A stretch of 64,000 nt of DNA, from assembly GCF_040195635.1 (NCBI RefSeq), contig NZ_JBEFTX010000015.1, forward strand, positions 62,001 through 126,000. Direction: 5' to 3'. Positions 8,952-17,612 of the stretch are shown here, piece by piece. The notes beneath the pieces were generated by a model that made no database searches, was not told the origin of the DNA, and was given only the letters and a program-made list of their open reading frames with translations. The position numbers and the translations under genes were made by a program. Origin of the DNA: Thermasporomyces sp040195635. Lineage in GTDB: Bacteria > Actinomycetota > Actinomycetes > Propionibacteriales > Actinopolymorphaceae. The stretch's first letter is position 1. The number at the start of each line of letters is the position of its first letter.

Positions 8952-8965
8952 ACGCAAATTTGCGT
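8952..8965. promoter_or_regulatory. Perfect 14-bp palindrome, probable TetR operator
   Basis: ACGCAAATTTGCGT is a perfect palindrome ending 26 bp before the tetR start, in the expected promoter position. It is probably the autoregulatory operator of the downstream tetR-nitroreductase pair. Confidence 0.6.
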
Positions 8966-8991
8966 GCCGCGCACAGTTCTGTCAGGCTGCA

Positions 8992-9636
8992 ATGATGAGC
9001 ACCGACCCCCTGCAGGCGGCCAACCTCCGAGAACGTAAGAAGCTGGCCACCCGCGCGGCCATCAGCGAAGCCGCGCTGCGGCTGGCCATCGAGCGCGGTC
9101 CAGAAAACGTCCTGATCCAGGACATCGCGGACGCCGCGGGCGTGGCACCCCGCACCGTCAACAACTACTTCCCCAGCAAGGAAGCCGCGATCATCGCCGA
9201 AGGCGCCGACCGCGCGGCAGCCGTCCAGGCCGCCATCCGCACCCGGCAACCCGACGAACCGCTGTGGACCGCGCTACGCCACGCACTCCAGCACGCTTTG
9301 ACCGGACCGATCTTCGGCCACGGCGAACCCGACCGAGCCTGGGTCGCCAAGGCCCGCCTGGTCAAGACCACACCGGAGCTGCAGGTAGAGCAACAGAAAT
9401 CCGACGTCGGCATCGCGGCGATGCTGACCGAGGAGATCGCCCGACGGACCGGCACCGACCCCCAGCGTGACCTGTACCCCCGACTCGCCGCCGCCGCATG
9501 CATCAGCACAGTCCGCGCAGCCATCGACCACTGGCTCGACGCCGACCCGGCCACCCCGCTGGACCTGATGGTCAGCCAAGCACTCCAGCAACTCGCCGCC
9601 GGGCTGCCCGCTCCCAACGAAAGGCCAGGATTATGA
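8992..9636 (+). CDS. TetR/AcrR-family transcriptional regulator
   Basis: An N-terminal helix-turn-helix is clear: ATRAAISEAALRLAIERG, then IQDIADAAGVAPRTVNNYFPSKE (residues ~20-65). A ligand-binding domain follows. The tandem ATGs at 8992/8995 (MMSTDP) agree with the family length. The stop overlaps the next gene's ATG (ATGA at 9633-9636), so the two are translationally coupled. It probably represses its own operon through the 8952 palindrome; the effector is unknown. Confidence 0.85.
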   Translation: MMSTDPLQAANLRERKKLATRAAISEAALRLAIERGPENVLIQDIADAAGVAPRTVNNYFPSKEAAIIAEGADRAAAVQAAIRTRQPDEPLWTALRHALQHALTGPIFGHGEPDRAWVAKARLVKTTPELQVEQQKSDVGIAAMLTEEIARRTGTDPQRDLYPRLAAAACISTVRAAIDHWLDADPATPLDLMVSQALQQLAAGLPAPNERPGL

Positions 9637-10130
9637 CCGGCGGCCCTCCCTCGTGGGTGTACAAGCGGTTCGCCAACCCGCTGCTGCGAACCCTGGTCCT
9701 CCGTGCCGGGCTCGGACGCCGCGGCGACCAGAACGTCATGCGCGTCCTTCGCGTGCGCGGCCGCCGCACCGGCCGCCTGTACGACGTCCCCGTCCGCATG
9801 TCGACCTGGAACGACAAACGCTACGTCGTCTCACTGCTGAGCGGCGGTGACGCGCAGTGGGCCCGCAACCTACGCGCGGCCGGCACCGCGCACCTGCTGG
9901 TGGGCGCCACAGTCGAACCGGTCGTCGCCCACGAGATCCAGGCCGAAGAGAAGTCGGAGTTTCTCACCTGGTACTGCCAGCAGCCGGCCCACCGCACAAA
10001 CGTCCGTTCCGGCCTGGGCGCCGACCCCTCAAACGTGACCCCGGCAGAGATCGACCTGATGGCCCGCCAGCACGCCGTCTTCTACCTGGAGCCAGCCGAG
10101 ACCGCCGACCGCAGCAGGCCCGCGGGTTGA
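9633..10130 (+). CDS. Nitroreductase/deazaflavin (F420)-dependent oxidoreductase
   Basis: A 165-residue protein of the Ddn-like split beta-barrel family. Features are RVRGRRTGRLYDVPV, WNDKRYVVSLLSGGDAQWARNLRAAG and a C-terminal segment ending HAVFYLEP. Members use F420 (sometimes flavin) to reduce quinones or nitro compounds in the cytoplasm or at the membrane. Its ATG overlaps the tetR stop by 4 bp, so the pair forms an operon and the oxidoreductase is probably what the regulator controls. Confidence 0.8.
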   Translation: MTGGPPSWVYKRFANPLLRTLVLRAGLGRRGDQNVMRVLRVRGRRTGRLYDVPVRMSTWNDKRYVVSLLSGGDAQWARNLRAAGTAHLLVGATVEPVVAHEIQAEEKSEFLTWYCQQPAHRTNVRSGLGADPSNVTPAEIDLMARQHAVFYLEPAETADRSRPAG

Positions 10131-10466
10131 GTTCCTCCCCAGTGGCCTCGCCCCCGGTGCCGCGGGAGACCCTCCTAGGCAGCGTGGCCTCAGGGACACA
10201 CGAACGGAAGCGGACAACCAGTTCGCACAACGATTCCGCCTGTACATGGCCCAGTCAGGGAGCCTCTTGCGTACACGAGCTCGAGGCGCCGCCTCTACCA
10301 CCGCGAGTGGAACGCCGCAGCAGCTTGGCGGCCGACCAAGGTCACATATCTCATCTGAGACAGCTTGGTCGGGCCGGCGTTCGGCAGGGTGGTTCCTTCA
10401 CTGGGCACCGGGCGCGGAATCATCGCCGATGAATTGGCGTCACGGGAGTAGGCGTGAAGCGTGACG
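10131..10466. other. Intergenic region without a supported gene
   Basis: About 335 bp downstream of the nitroreductase gene. No frame resembles a protein; it leads into a phosphatase remnant. Confidence 0.4.
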
Positions 10467-10617
10467 GTCATCCCACCGATCGACATATTGATTGAACAAC
10501 TTCGCACGTTGTCTCGGCAGGACCGGTCGAGCCCTTCTGCACGGCGATCATGGAACGCTTCGCGCCACCCGACCGCGCGATGATGTGGCCCTCGTCGTAA
10601 TTCGCCGTACCGCCTGA
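10467..10617 (+). pseudogene. C-terminal remnant of a SpoIIE/PP2C-type phosphatase, frameshifted
   Basis: Three consecutive short frames give, in order, VIPPIDILIEQLRTLSRQ, then CTAIMERFAPPDRA, then DDVALVVIRRTA and a stop. Read together they match the C-terminal end of RsbU/SpoIIE-type PP2C phosphatases, whose last strand is typically DDVALLVLR. Two frame changes break the reading. The N-terminal catalytic part is missing. This fits the other sigma-factor-control genes nearby. Confidence 0.5.
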
Positions 10618-10687
10618 GACCGAAGGGCAATCACCGGGCGGACGAGGCACGGTTCGCCACCGATGCCAGCGGATCACGCTGATTGCC

Positions 10688-10915
10688 TCATGGTGGCGGG
10701 TCTTCGTACACACGACGCTGCTCCACGACCTCGCCAGCCGCCGCCCGACGCCGCCGAGGTGCCCAGACCGCCGCGACGACGATCATGCCGACGGCTCCGA
10801 CCACGAGCAGGATCCAGCCGACAACCTGCAGGTCGAGTCCGGCGACGTCGAACTCTGTTGCGAACGCGAGGATCGCACCCAGCGCCATCAGCAGCACACA
10901 TGCTCCGATTCCCAT
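10688..10915 (-). CDS. DUF6458-family small membrane protein
   Basis: A 75-residue protein with two hydrophobic segments (residues ~5-22 and ~30-50) and a basic, cytoplasmic RRRR stretch. It is a standard DUF6458 protein: MGIGACVLLMALGAIL, then VGWILLVVGAVGMI. Function is unknown. The ATG is preceded by GGAGG and overlaps the stop of the upstream GlsB-like frame (TAATG), suggesting coupling. A second, doubled member lies at 50650. Confidence 0.8.
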   Translation of the reverse strand: MGIGACVLLMALGAILAFATEFDVAGLDLQVVGWILLVVGAVGMIVVAAVWAPRRRRAAAGEVVEQRRVYEDPPP

Positions 10916-11206
10916 TACAGCACCTCCACGTTGGTGGGCATGCGGATATCAGCGTGCCTTCGAGACAACACGCAACGGAGTAGCAGGGTCGCAGACTCAA
11001 CGATCGCTGTGAGCCACGACGAGACGCCCCAGAATTCGTCCATCGGGTCGGCGCCGAACAGTACCGAGGCGAGGAGCCCGCCCAGTAGCGCGCCGACAAC
11101 TCCGATCGCCAGCGTGACAAGGAAGCCCTTGGGGCCCTTCCGGAAGGACAGCCTTGGCGATCACGGCGCAGATCGATCCGGGAATGAGAAGCGCGATACT
11201 GCCCAT
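10915..11206 (-). pseudogene. GlsB/YeaQ/YmgE-family stress membrane protein, one-base frameshift
   Basis: The ATG frame reads MGSIALLIPGSICAVIAKAVLP, then goes off family. After a one-base shift in the GGGCCCCAAGGG run the second frame reads GFLVTLAIGVVGALLGG and then LFGADPMDEFWGV, the usual second and third helices of GlsB/YeaQ transglycosylase-associated proteins. Total length is 292 bp, 97 codons plus one base, so a single indel explains it. It may be a real mutation or a homopolymer sequencing error. The restored frame ends TAATG on the DUF6458 gene. Confidence 0.65.
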
Positions 11207-11732
11207 ATCAACTCCTCACGGGAAGGCGGCTGACTCTCCAGCCACCTGCGGCCCCAAACGCCCGCACCTGCCGAGGGCGTTCTCGACGTCCACGTTCTTG
11301 TGGTGTCTCCGTCCGGCATTGGTCGGCGACAACTGCACGGCCCGCGCTGGGCCGACGTTCGGCGGTCCCACGCTGGAGGCACCGACGACTGATCGGCTGA
11401 CAAACGCCTGCCGCCTTCGCTCGTTCTGCCATATCGTCCCAACAACCGCTGGATGCCTGTTGCCCCCACAACACGCCTGCCCGGGGTTACCCCAAGTCGC
11501 ATCGGACAAACATTTGCCGCGAAGACCGGCGGATGGCTGCTGGTAGACGGCCACCGTCCCAGTGGTCCCGTGGTCATCGCCAGTGGGAAGTAACGACCCT
11601 TGGGTTGCGTTCTCTCCGACCTGGGTATTGGCGTGGTCCACCAACGAGACGGCCGGCGGCACGGTCCTGTGCACCGGAATAGCCGGTACGGCGGCGAACG
11701 TGTTGTGTCCGGCTCGGAATGCGAGGTGTGCG
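11207..11732. other. Intergenic region without a supported gene
   Basis: About 525 bp between divergent units. Open frames exist on both strands, but their translations are unlike any family I know. No clear terminator or operator was found. Confidence 0.4.
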
Positions 11733-12050
11733 ATGCAAGCGGGAATGTGGCCCATCGGACCCTGGTCCTATCCCGAGGCCAGGTACTACTACGAGTGGTG
11801 GGATAGCCCGCCGCCGGACCTTCCGCCCAGCGATGGGGAGATCAAGTCCACGGTCGTCGAGCGGCTCAAGGACAACGCCCAAACCAAGGACGACGATATT
11901 CGGGTCGACGTCAAACAGCAGGTCGTCATCCTCGGCGGTGAGGTGTCTTCCTGGCTGGTCAAACGCGCTGCAGGTGATGACGCCTGGGACACTCCAGGTG
12001 TGGTCGACGTGAGCAACCAACTCGTTGTCCGTAGGTCCAAAGGCTGCTGA
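11733..12050 (+). CDS. BON-domain protein
   Basis: A 105-residue protein with one BON domain at residues ~35-100: GEIKSTVVERLKDNA, then DIRVDVKQQVVILGGEV and DVSNQLVV. BON domains bind phospholipid or are found in osmotic-stress proteins. The N-terminus (residues 1-30) is rich in Trp, Tyr and Pro and has no signal peptide. ATG 11733 or 11745 could be the start; the long upstream frame is not coding-like. Confidence 0.75.
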   Translation: MQAGMWPIGPWSYPEARYYYEWWDSPPPDLPPSDGEIKSTVVERLKDNAQTKDDDIRVDVKQQVVILGGEVSSWLVKRAAGDDAWDTPGVVDVSNQLVVRRSKGC

Positions 12051-12145
12051 CACCAGGTTGGCGGCGTGACGGCACGGCCTCATGGGTACTGCAGCCTCGT
12101 GCGCCGTCTTCAGTTAGCCTGCACGGGCAACTGGTCGAGCAGAAG

Positions 12146-12730
12146 TTAACCGTTCCTGCCCATCGCCTTCCGGATGGCGTCGCGGGTGCGGTCGGTGATT
12201 GCTGCCATGGGTCCGAGCAGGACGTTGGCCTTTGCTGACTCGATACCTGGATGCGGATGGGTCGGAGCCAGCGACTCGGCGGATTTCACCGCGTTGGCCA
12301 TGCTGCGGAGGCGTTCCGGATCGACGAATCGGCGGAGGTGCATGAACTCGTACCGTTCCTCGGCTCGTGCGTGGGCCATCACCAACCGGCGGAGTGTGGC
12401 CAACTCGGCCGGAAAGGAGGCGTCGGCGATGTCCATGTCCTCCATCCGGCTGAGGTGCTCCTTTGCCTCTCGCTCCTCCTTCAGCCGTTGGTCGACGACG
12501 TCGCCGGCGCCCTCATGGGTCGTCCGGGCGAGGGGGTGGACGATCTCCTCCTCAGCGGTCTCGTGCATGGCGAGCAGCCGAACCAGGCACTGGAACGCCT
12601 CGCGTCGTTCGTCACCAGTCGCCCGCTCGGCCTCGTCGAAGAGGTTGCGGATCTGGCCGTGTTGTCGCATCAAGAGGGCGACAACATCTTCGTCATCTAC
12701 GTGTCCGGTGGGATCGCTCACCGCACTCAC
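12146..12730 (-). CDS. Hemerythrin HHE-domain protein
   Basis: A 194-residue protein with a four-helix HHE cation-binding domain. It has VALLMRQHGQIRNLFDEAE, then LLAMHETAEEEIVHPL and a late MAHARAEERYEFMHL, giving the His/Glu ligands for a diiron site. Such proteins sense or bind O2, NO or iron. The ATG overlaps the stop of the upstream ferritin-like gene by 4 bp (ATGA at 12727-12730), so the two diiron proteins are made together. Confidence 0.85.
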   Translation of the reverse strand: MSAVSDPTGHVDDEDVVALLMRQHGQIRNLFDEAERATGDERREAFQCLVRLLAMHETAEEEIVHPLARTTHEGAGDVVDQRLKEEREAKEHLSRMEDMDIADASFPAELATLRRLVMAHARAEERYEFMHLRRFVDPERLRSMANAVKSAESLAPTHPHPGIESAKANVLLGPMAAITDRTRDAIRKAMGRNG

Positions 12731-13896
12731 CCTGCGCTCCCGGTGCAGTAGTCATGGCCGAACATCGCGTCATGCTGCTGGATGACGCGTTCGCTCGGGG
12801 GATCCTGTCCGTCGTTGATGCCACGCTGCATCTCCTCGAACCTTTCGTGCGCCTCGCGGACGTAACCTGTACCTAGGGTGGTGAGGTCGATCTGAGTGGC
12901 TAGCAACTCACGTAGGTAGCTCTTGTTCGGCTCGAAGGTGAGCACGTTGGGTAGCTCCGGAGCGACTACCTCGGACGGCTCGCGGCCGTCGTGCCGACGC
13001 ATCAGGTCGGCGGCGATCCGGAGGTGCTCCAGCTCCATGTTGAGATGAAGCTCCCAGATCGACTTCACCTTCGGATCGGGCTCCTGCTCCATGAACGAGT
13101 GGTAGAGATAGCACTCGTTGTACTCGTGGTTGACCAATTGTTCCCACCAGGTCTCACCTGGATCGACGAGGGACTCGTAGTGGGTGACGTGTTCTTCTTC
13201 GATGAGCCCGATCTCCTGGTAGAGCTGACGGGCGATTGGCTCCATGTACTGCGGGCCGACGTTCATGTAGAAGTTCATGGTCTGCTGTTCCGCCGACATC
13301 ACGGTTAGCGCGTGCAGCTTTGACAGCGGGTTCACCGTCGTACGGTCGTAATGGTCGCGGACGTTGTCGACCGGATTGCGGTGGTGGAACTTCGTCGGGC
13401 GACCCGGCATGACCTCGGTGAGGTTGTCGACGATCGAATCCGCCTTGCGGTGTTCGATCATCTCGTAGAGATTGGCGTACCGGTACAGGTGGTCGAAGTC
13501 CTCGAGGACGCCGAACTCGTACGCTTGGCGCAGATAGCTGTCGGGCTCCATCCGCGCGACCCAGGCGGTCAGGTCGACGGCCACCTGCTCGTAGGCGATC
13601 GTGGTCTCCAGTACGGAGGCGAGGCCAGGCAGCAGCCAGTTCACGGTCTTCTGTTGCTGGGCTTCGATGTAGCGGACCCTCGCCAGTTCGCGCACGACGT
13701 CCTGATTGGGACAATGACGCGCCATGTGGTGACTGAAGAACGCCGCTTCCGTCTCGATGCCGTTCATGGTGATGATCCGACACCTGGTGTAAGGGTCGCA
13801 ATGGTCCGGATCGATGGGTACGACGTCGAGTTCTCGCCAGTTGCGCAGCTGCCGATCGAGCGGAATTCCCTGCTGTTCGAGTGGATTGAACGACAT
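12727..13896 (-). CDS. Ferritin-like (diiron) protein of unknown function
   Basis: A 389-residue, mostly helical protein. Conserved-looking Glu/His pairs are AAFFSHHMARH, LYEMIEH, EEHVTHYE and NMELEHLRIAADLM, consistent with a ferritin-like four-helix bundle and a diiron centre. I recognise it only as a conserved actinobacterial hypothetical protein. GGGAGG sits 5 bp before the ATG. It is the first gene of a two-gene operon with the hemerythrin protein, suggesting oxygen, iron or nitrosative-stress handling. The reaction is unknown. Confidence 0.65.
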   Translation of the reverse strand: MSFNPLEQQGIPLDRQLRNWRELDVVPIDPDHCDPYTRCRIITMNGIETEAAFFSHHMARHCPNQDVVRELARVRYIEAQQQKTVNWLLPGLASVLETTIAYEQVAVDLTAWVARMEPDSYLRQAYEFGVLEDFDHLYRYANLYEMIEHRKADSIVDNLTEVMPGRPTKFHHRNPVDNVRDHYDRTTVNPLSKLHALTVMSAEQQTMNFYMNVGPQYMEPIARQLYQEIGLIEEEHVTHYESLVDPGETWWEQLVNHEYNECYLYHSFMEQEPDPKVKSIWELHLNMELEHLRIAADLMRRHDGREPSEVVAPELPNVLTFEPNKSYLRELLATQIDLTTLGTGYVREAHERFEEMQRGINDGQDPPSERVIQQHDAMFGHDYCTGSAG

Positions 13897-13941
13897 CGGG
13901 ACCTCCCGGATCCTCTCCTCTCCGAGCGGCCTACCCGAGCC

Positions 13942-14208
13942 TCAGCACGGGCAACCCCGATGGATCACCGCCCCAGGGCCTTGGTCGGTTCCTGCTTCGT
14001 CATCGTCGAGGCACCGGAGATGCCGGCGTTCCGGGTCTGTTCCATCAACTCGTCCCGGGTGGCTCCACCAGGTCGATCCCCCGAGATGCTGTTCTCTGGT
14101 TGCCGCGAAGGCGTCGGCGAGTTCGGCGCGCCGCGCCTCGGTTAGTCGTCGGCGAAGGCCAGGCAGGACACCGCTCTCTTCCTCATCTACATCTCGACCT
14201 CCATGCAC
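13942..14208 (-). pseudogene. Truncated hemerythrin-like fragment
   Basis: The frame begins near the end of an HHE domain: DVDEEESGVLPGLRRRL, then EARRAELADAFAATREQHL. This matches the last helix and linker of hemerythrin-type proteins. The first three helices and their iron ligands are missing, and the following ~45 residues look non-family. It lies just upstream of the intact diiron operon on the same strand and may be what is left of a third member. Confidence 0.5.
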
Positions 14209-14320
14209 ATTGTGGGTCGCGAAAGCTGGAGTTGGGGTACATGCCTAACCGACAGCCTTCAAGAGGGCGCGGCGCTTCACATCCGTGTGAGGGAAGTAGC
14301 CTCGCGAGGGAGAAACGAAG

Positions 14321-14731
14321 ATGGTCGTGATCGATCAGCTGCAGGGTCTCGTCGACCTCGTCCACCATCGTCGAGAGCTCTACGTGCGGTTCTCCGACGG
14401 ACCGGACGCCGACGCGCACGAGGCGAGTGTTGATTACGAGAGTGGCCTTCACCTGCCCGGACTCTCCGCCAACCGGCTCAATCCTCCAGACTGGTGGTCT
14501 CGACCATTGACCGACTGGCTGGCCCGGCAGGTCTGCCAGTACGCACACCTCGCGGAACGGTCGGAGAGCCATCGCGGATGGGTACTCACCGGCCGGCTGG
14601 TCGATCGTGGCCCGGACGACGAGCCGTTGCTCACCGACGTCCAACCTGTAGCGTGGCTGGCCGATCGCGTGTTGTCACAGGCGGAGAACTGGTACCACGA
14701 GCACTTCGATCCCGGTCGGTCCGAGCAGTGA
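14321..14731 (+). CDS. DUF6098-family protein
   Basis: A 136-residue acidic protein without signal or membrane segments. It has the actinobacterial DUF6098 pattern: YVRFSDGPDAD, LPGLSANRLNPPDWW, then RPLTDWLARQVCQYAHL. Function is unknown; relatives are common in stress islands like this one. ATG 14321 follows a GAGGGAGAAACGAAG leader with a usable ribosome site. Transcribed opposite to the diiron operon. Confidence 0.75.
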   Translation: MVVIDQLQGLVDLVHHRRELYVRFSDGPDADAHEASVDYESGLHLPGLSANRLNPPDWWSRPLTDWLARQVCQYAHLAERSESHRGWVLTGRLVDRGPDDEPLLTDVQPVAWLADRVLSQAENWYHEHFDPGRSEQ

Positions 14732-14979
14732 ACGAACCCAGTGATCATGCGATCCAGGAGTCAAGGAGCCGCCGCGAGGACGGAACAGTTCACTCGGGCT
14801 TTCCCCGATAGTTCGCGGCTCCAGGGGATGGTTCGCCGGGCCCTGCAGGACGGTCCCGTCGATGCATCCCTCCTACGCAGGACACAGACACCGATGCGCC
14901 GAGCGGGAATCAGGTGGCGGATCCCATCGGTGATGGTGAGTTCGTTTGCAAGGCCGCCGGCACCCTGGGGCGCGTGTCC

Positions 14980-15287
14980 ACACGCCGCGTGGCACATGAT
15001 CATGCAGGCGGTCTCACACTGAGGTTGGAGCCCGTGATCGCACATGAACCAGTGCCCGCAGGAGATGTTGAATGGGATCACGACACGATCTCCGGGGCGG
15101 ATCTGCGACACCTCGTCGCCAACCTCTTCCACGATGCCCATCGGTTCGTGCCCGAGGACGTCGCCCTCGCCGATGAACGGGCCCAGGACTTCGTACAGAT
15201 GGTCGCATCGGTCGGGTGCTCGATGGTGCGGTCGGGCACGGTCTCGACGCGCACATCCCGCTTGCCGTGCCAGGTCAGCGCCTTCAC
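14980..15287 (-). pseudogene. Zn-dependent alcohol dehydrogenase, internally deleted
   Basis: A GTG at 15287 starts KALTWHGKRDVRVETVPD, the classic opening of medium-chain zinc dehydrogenases of this type. After PTDATIC the frame changes and continues in another frame as HLYEVLGPFIGEGDVLGHE. A deletion of roughly 13-16 codons therefore removed the zinc-ligand CGSD segment and broke the frame. The second frame runs through GDRVVIPFNISCGHWFMC, then leaves the family. Its start overlaps the stop of the SDR remnant (GTGA), preserving an old operon junction. Confidence 0.65.
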
Positions 15288-15563
15288 TTCTCCTCGCCTT
15301 CGACCGAGCCGGGCTCGGCCATCTTGCGGTGCATTTCGGCCTTCGCGCTGTCCGGGAGGAAGCGGCTTCCACGACCCTTGATCTTGGTCTTCGTTGAGGC
15401 CGAAACGGCCCGATCCGCCGGCCGCGCCGCTCACCTCCTGCGCCGCGGCCGCGAGCTCGGCATCCTCAGCGCACATGATCACATCGAACCCATTGATCGC
15501 GAACAATCGAGCGAGCTCCAGGCCGATCCCGCTGGACGCGCCGGTCACCACCGCAAGGAGGCT
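15284..15563 (-). pseudogene. Short-chain dehydrogenase remnant, both ends joined by deletion
   Basis: The 5' part reads LAVVTGASSGIGLELARLF, the SDR cofactor-binding Rossmann motif. The 3' part, in another frame, reads RFLPDSAKAEMHRKMAEPGS and a stop, the C-terminal tail of the same SDR subgroup. About 200 central codons, including the catalytic Ser-Tyr-Lys, are missing. No in-frame start codon remains: a TGA lies upstream. It was the gene before the alcohol dehydrogenase. Confidence 0.6.
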
Positions 15564-15970
15564 TCCTCATTGGAGTCCATGCCAACGGAATGCCCGCACG
15601 GACACCTCCCGCCTACCCTTGGTCCGCTCGGCGGGACCATGGGAGCTCTCCCCCACTGAAGTCGCCGACGCCTACCCCGACTCACCTTTCAGGAGTTGGA
15701 TCCGCGACCCCCTCGATCTCGGCCGGCAGATCAGCATCCCCGCTGCGTGGCGATACCCGTCGAGCGCTACCCAGAGGGTTCGCCGAATGCGGCTACTCCG
15801 GCCTTCGTCGCTGGACGAAGCTCCCTCGCGGTGGCCACTTCCTCGCACTCGAGAAACCTCAGCACCTTGTCCCGGAGCTCCGCGAGTTCTTCCGCCCCTT
15901 CCGTTTGAGTGTTGCACGCGACGTATCCTCCGGCCATGCCGTCCGCCGCCATGATCGTATTGATAGAGGA
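15564..15970. other. Intergenic region, possibly small decayed frames
   Basis: About 400 bp. One minus-strand 61-codon frame (15767-15952) has coding-like composition, with EGAEELAELRDKVLRFLE, but I cannot assign it and no ribosome site is clear. Nothing else was recognised. Confidence 0.35.
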
Positions 15971-17044
15971 TCACGCACGTTGACGCATCGGGCTGCCGAG
16001 GTGGAGGGCGCGTAGCCGACCGTAGATGTCGCTGGGGTGTTCTGGCTGTAGGGCGGGACTCGGTGGATGGGCGGTGGCACGGATCCCCGCGGCGCAGTCG
16101 GCCAGAGCGGCATCGGCTGAGTGTTGGGGGCTCCACCGGAGTTCCGCGCGTGCCCGTTCGGTGGTCACGAGGGCGGCTTGATCGGCCATGGCGAGCCAGC
16201 CGGGGTGCGAGGGTTGAAGGCCTATTCGCCACGTCGGCCATGCCAGAGCGGACAATAACCTTCGTGGCAGCGGAAGGGCGAACCCGCCGAGGATTCGCCC
16301 GAGATCGCTTCGCGACAGAACGGGCGAGGAGGCAAGGTTGAACGCGCCCTCCGCACCGGTCTGAACGATCGACCACAGGGCGGACGCGACGTCCTCGGCA
16401 TGGATGATCTGTGCCCGCAGTCCGCGCCAGAGCGGAACGGGCAGCCAACGCTGTCCGATCACCTGCGAGGGGATGAGCGGGCTCATCGTCCACGATGCGA
16501 GCTGCGCCCCGGCGTCGTGTTGGACGACGGCACAGGGGCGTATCCGGGCAACTCGGGTTGATGGACAACGCCGTTCGAAGTCGTCGAGCATGCTTTCGAC
16601 CGTGGCCTTGTCGCGGCTGTAGGCGCTGCTGGGGATCCCGCCGAGAGGTGCGCCCTCGTCAACCAGCGCCCACCGGGGCGGCGGGGCATACGCAGCGACT
16701 GAAGAAGCGAAGATCAGGTGTGGGACGCCGGCGCGCTCGATGGCCTGGAGAACGTGCCGTGTACCACCGATATTCGTCCGAGACCGAGGCGGGTCATCCG
16801 AACGCGGGGAGATCGCCCATGCCAGGTGTACGACCGCCGCGGCACCGGTAAACGTCCTCGCCAAGACGGAAATTGCCGCCGAGTCGCCAACGTCGCACGA
16901 CAGCCAGCGAGCGCGGTCGTACGGCGGTCGCCGCCACGAGGGGATTCGGCGGGCAACTGCCAGAATCGACCAGTCATGCGCGGGCACTGAACGGAGCAGC
17001 GCAGTGCCCACGCTGCCACTTGCGCCCGTCACCACCACACGCAC
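15971..17044 (-). CDS. NAD-dependent epimerase/dehydratase
   Basis: An extended SDR of 357 residues from the GTG at 17044. It has the cofactor motif VTGASGSVG at residues ~5-13, VVHLAWAISP, FASSVAAYAP and the catalytic YSRDK (YxxxK). Substrate is probably a nucleotide-sugar or similar, unknown. The frame is open upstream without a stop into the DUF2188 remnant, so a longer fused product is conceivable. The GTG is preferred because the Rossmann fold starts there. Confidence 0.75.
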   Translation of the reverse strand: MRVVVTGASGSVGTALLRSVPAHDWSILAVARRIPSWRRPPYDRARWLSCDVGDSAAISVLARTFTGAAAVVHLAWAISPRSDDPPRSRTNIGGTRHVLQAIERAGVPHLIFASSVAAYAPPPRWALVDEGAPLGGIPSSAYSRDKATVESMLDDFERRCPSTRVARIRPCAVVQHDAGAQLASWTMSPLIPSQVIGQRWLPVPLWRGLRAQIIHAEDVASALWSIVQTGAEGAFNLASSPVLSRSDLGRILGGFALPLPRRLLSALAWPTWRIGLQPSHPGWLAMADQAALVTTERARAELRWSPQHSADAALADCAAGIRATAHPPSPALQPEHPSDIYGRLRALHLGSPMRQRA

Positions 17045-17191
17045 CAGGATTACCCAATCTCGACCAACTGCTCGCCCGGAGACGTCCGCACCGCTGCGCT
17101 TCAGGCTAGGCCCCGGCACCAACGGCCTCGAAGGCGACCAACACCAAAGTGGAGTCCCGTGGCACGGGGATTGCGACGTGCTAACCACGCA

Positions 17192-17406
17192 GGGGAAGGC
17201 GTCGTACTGGTAGGTGGACTCATCCTCGATCTTGCCCTCGGCATCGTGGATGACAAGTTGACTAGGTTGGTCCGAGCGCGCCCGCTGTCGACCCTCCATG
17301 ATCGCGTCGATCTTGCTTTCACACCGAGGCAGGTCATGAGTGTCCTTGCTGAGCTTCCACTCGCCCTGGTCGGGCAACACGCGATGACGGTCCGGTTGGT
17401 GGGCAT
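17192..17406 (-). pseudogene. DUF2188 protein, frameshifted and without its stop
   Basis: A good ribosome site (GGGGAGGA) precedes the ATG at 17406, which gives MPTNRTVIA and then goes off frame. A shifted frame continues LPDQGEWKLSKDTHDLPR and later SQLVIHDAEGKIEDESTY, the DUF2188 signature. No stop follows at the normal end. The frame instead runs on to the GTG of the epimerase gene. DUF2188 proteins are ~65-residue stress-associated proteins of unknown function. Confidence 0.6.
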
Positions 17407-17424
17407 CGGGTCCTCCCCTTTGTC

Positions 17425-17612
17425 ACGTGATGTACCCGCGGGGGTGCCGGAAACGCACAGAAGCACTGAGGAAGTCGGGATGATGGACGAGGTTGTAGAG
17501 GTCGTCGAACCCTGCGGTCGGGATCATCGACCGCCCATTGGTGCAGCTTGGTCTGCATCCGTCGTACCCGCAGCCAGGTCCCATCGGGGTCGGTCCACAG
17601 CTCACGGTGTTC
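17425..17612 (-). pseudogene. N-terminal fragment of a group II intron reverse transcriptase
   Basis: Two overlapping frames give WLRVRRMQTKLHQWAVDD, then, after a one-base shift, FDDLYNLVHHPDFL. These match the N-terminal region of actinobacterial group II intron-encoded proteins (MQTKLHRWA...RRFDDLFNLV...). Catalytic RT motifs (YADD) are absent. It directly abuts the MetE-like fragment. This suggests an intron insertion followed by deletion of nearly all of the intron. Confidence 0.6.

Noticed and set aside
15767..15952. A 61-codon minus-strand frame with a helical, coding-like translation
   Set aside because: No ribosome site, family or neighbour supports it; kept only as a note in the intergenic entry.
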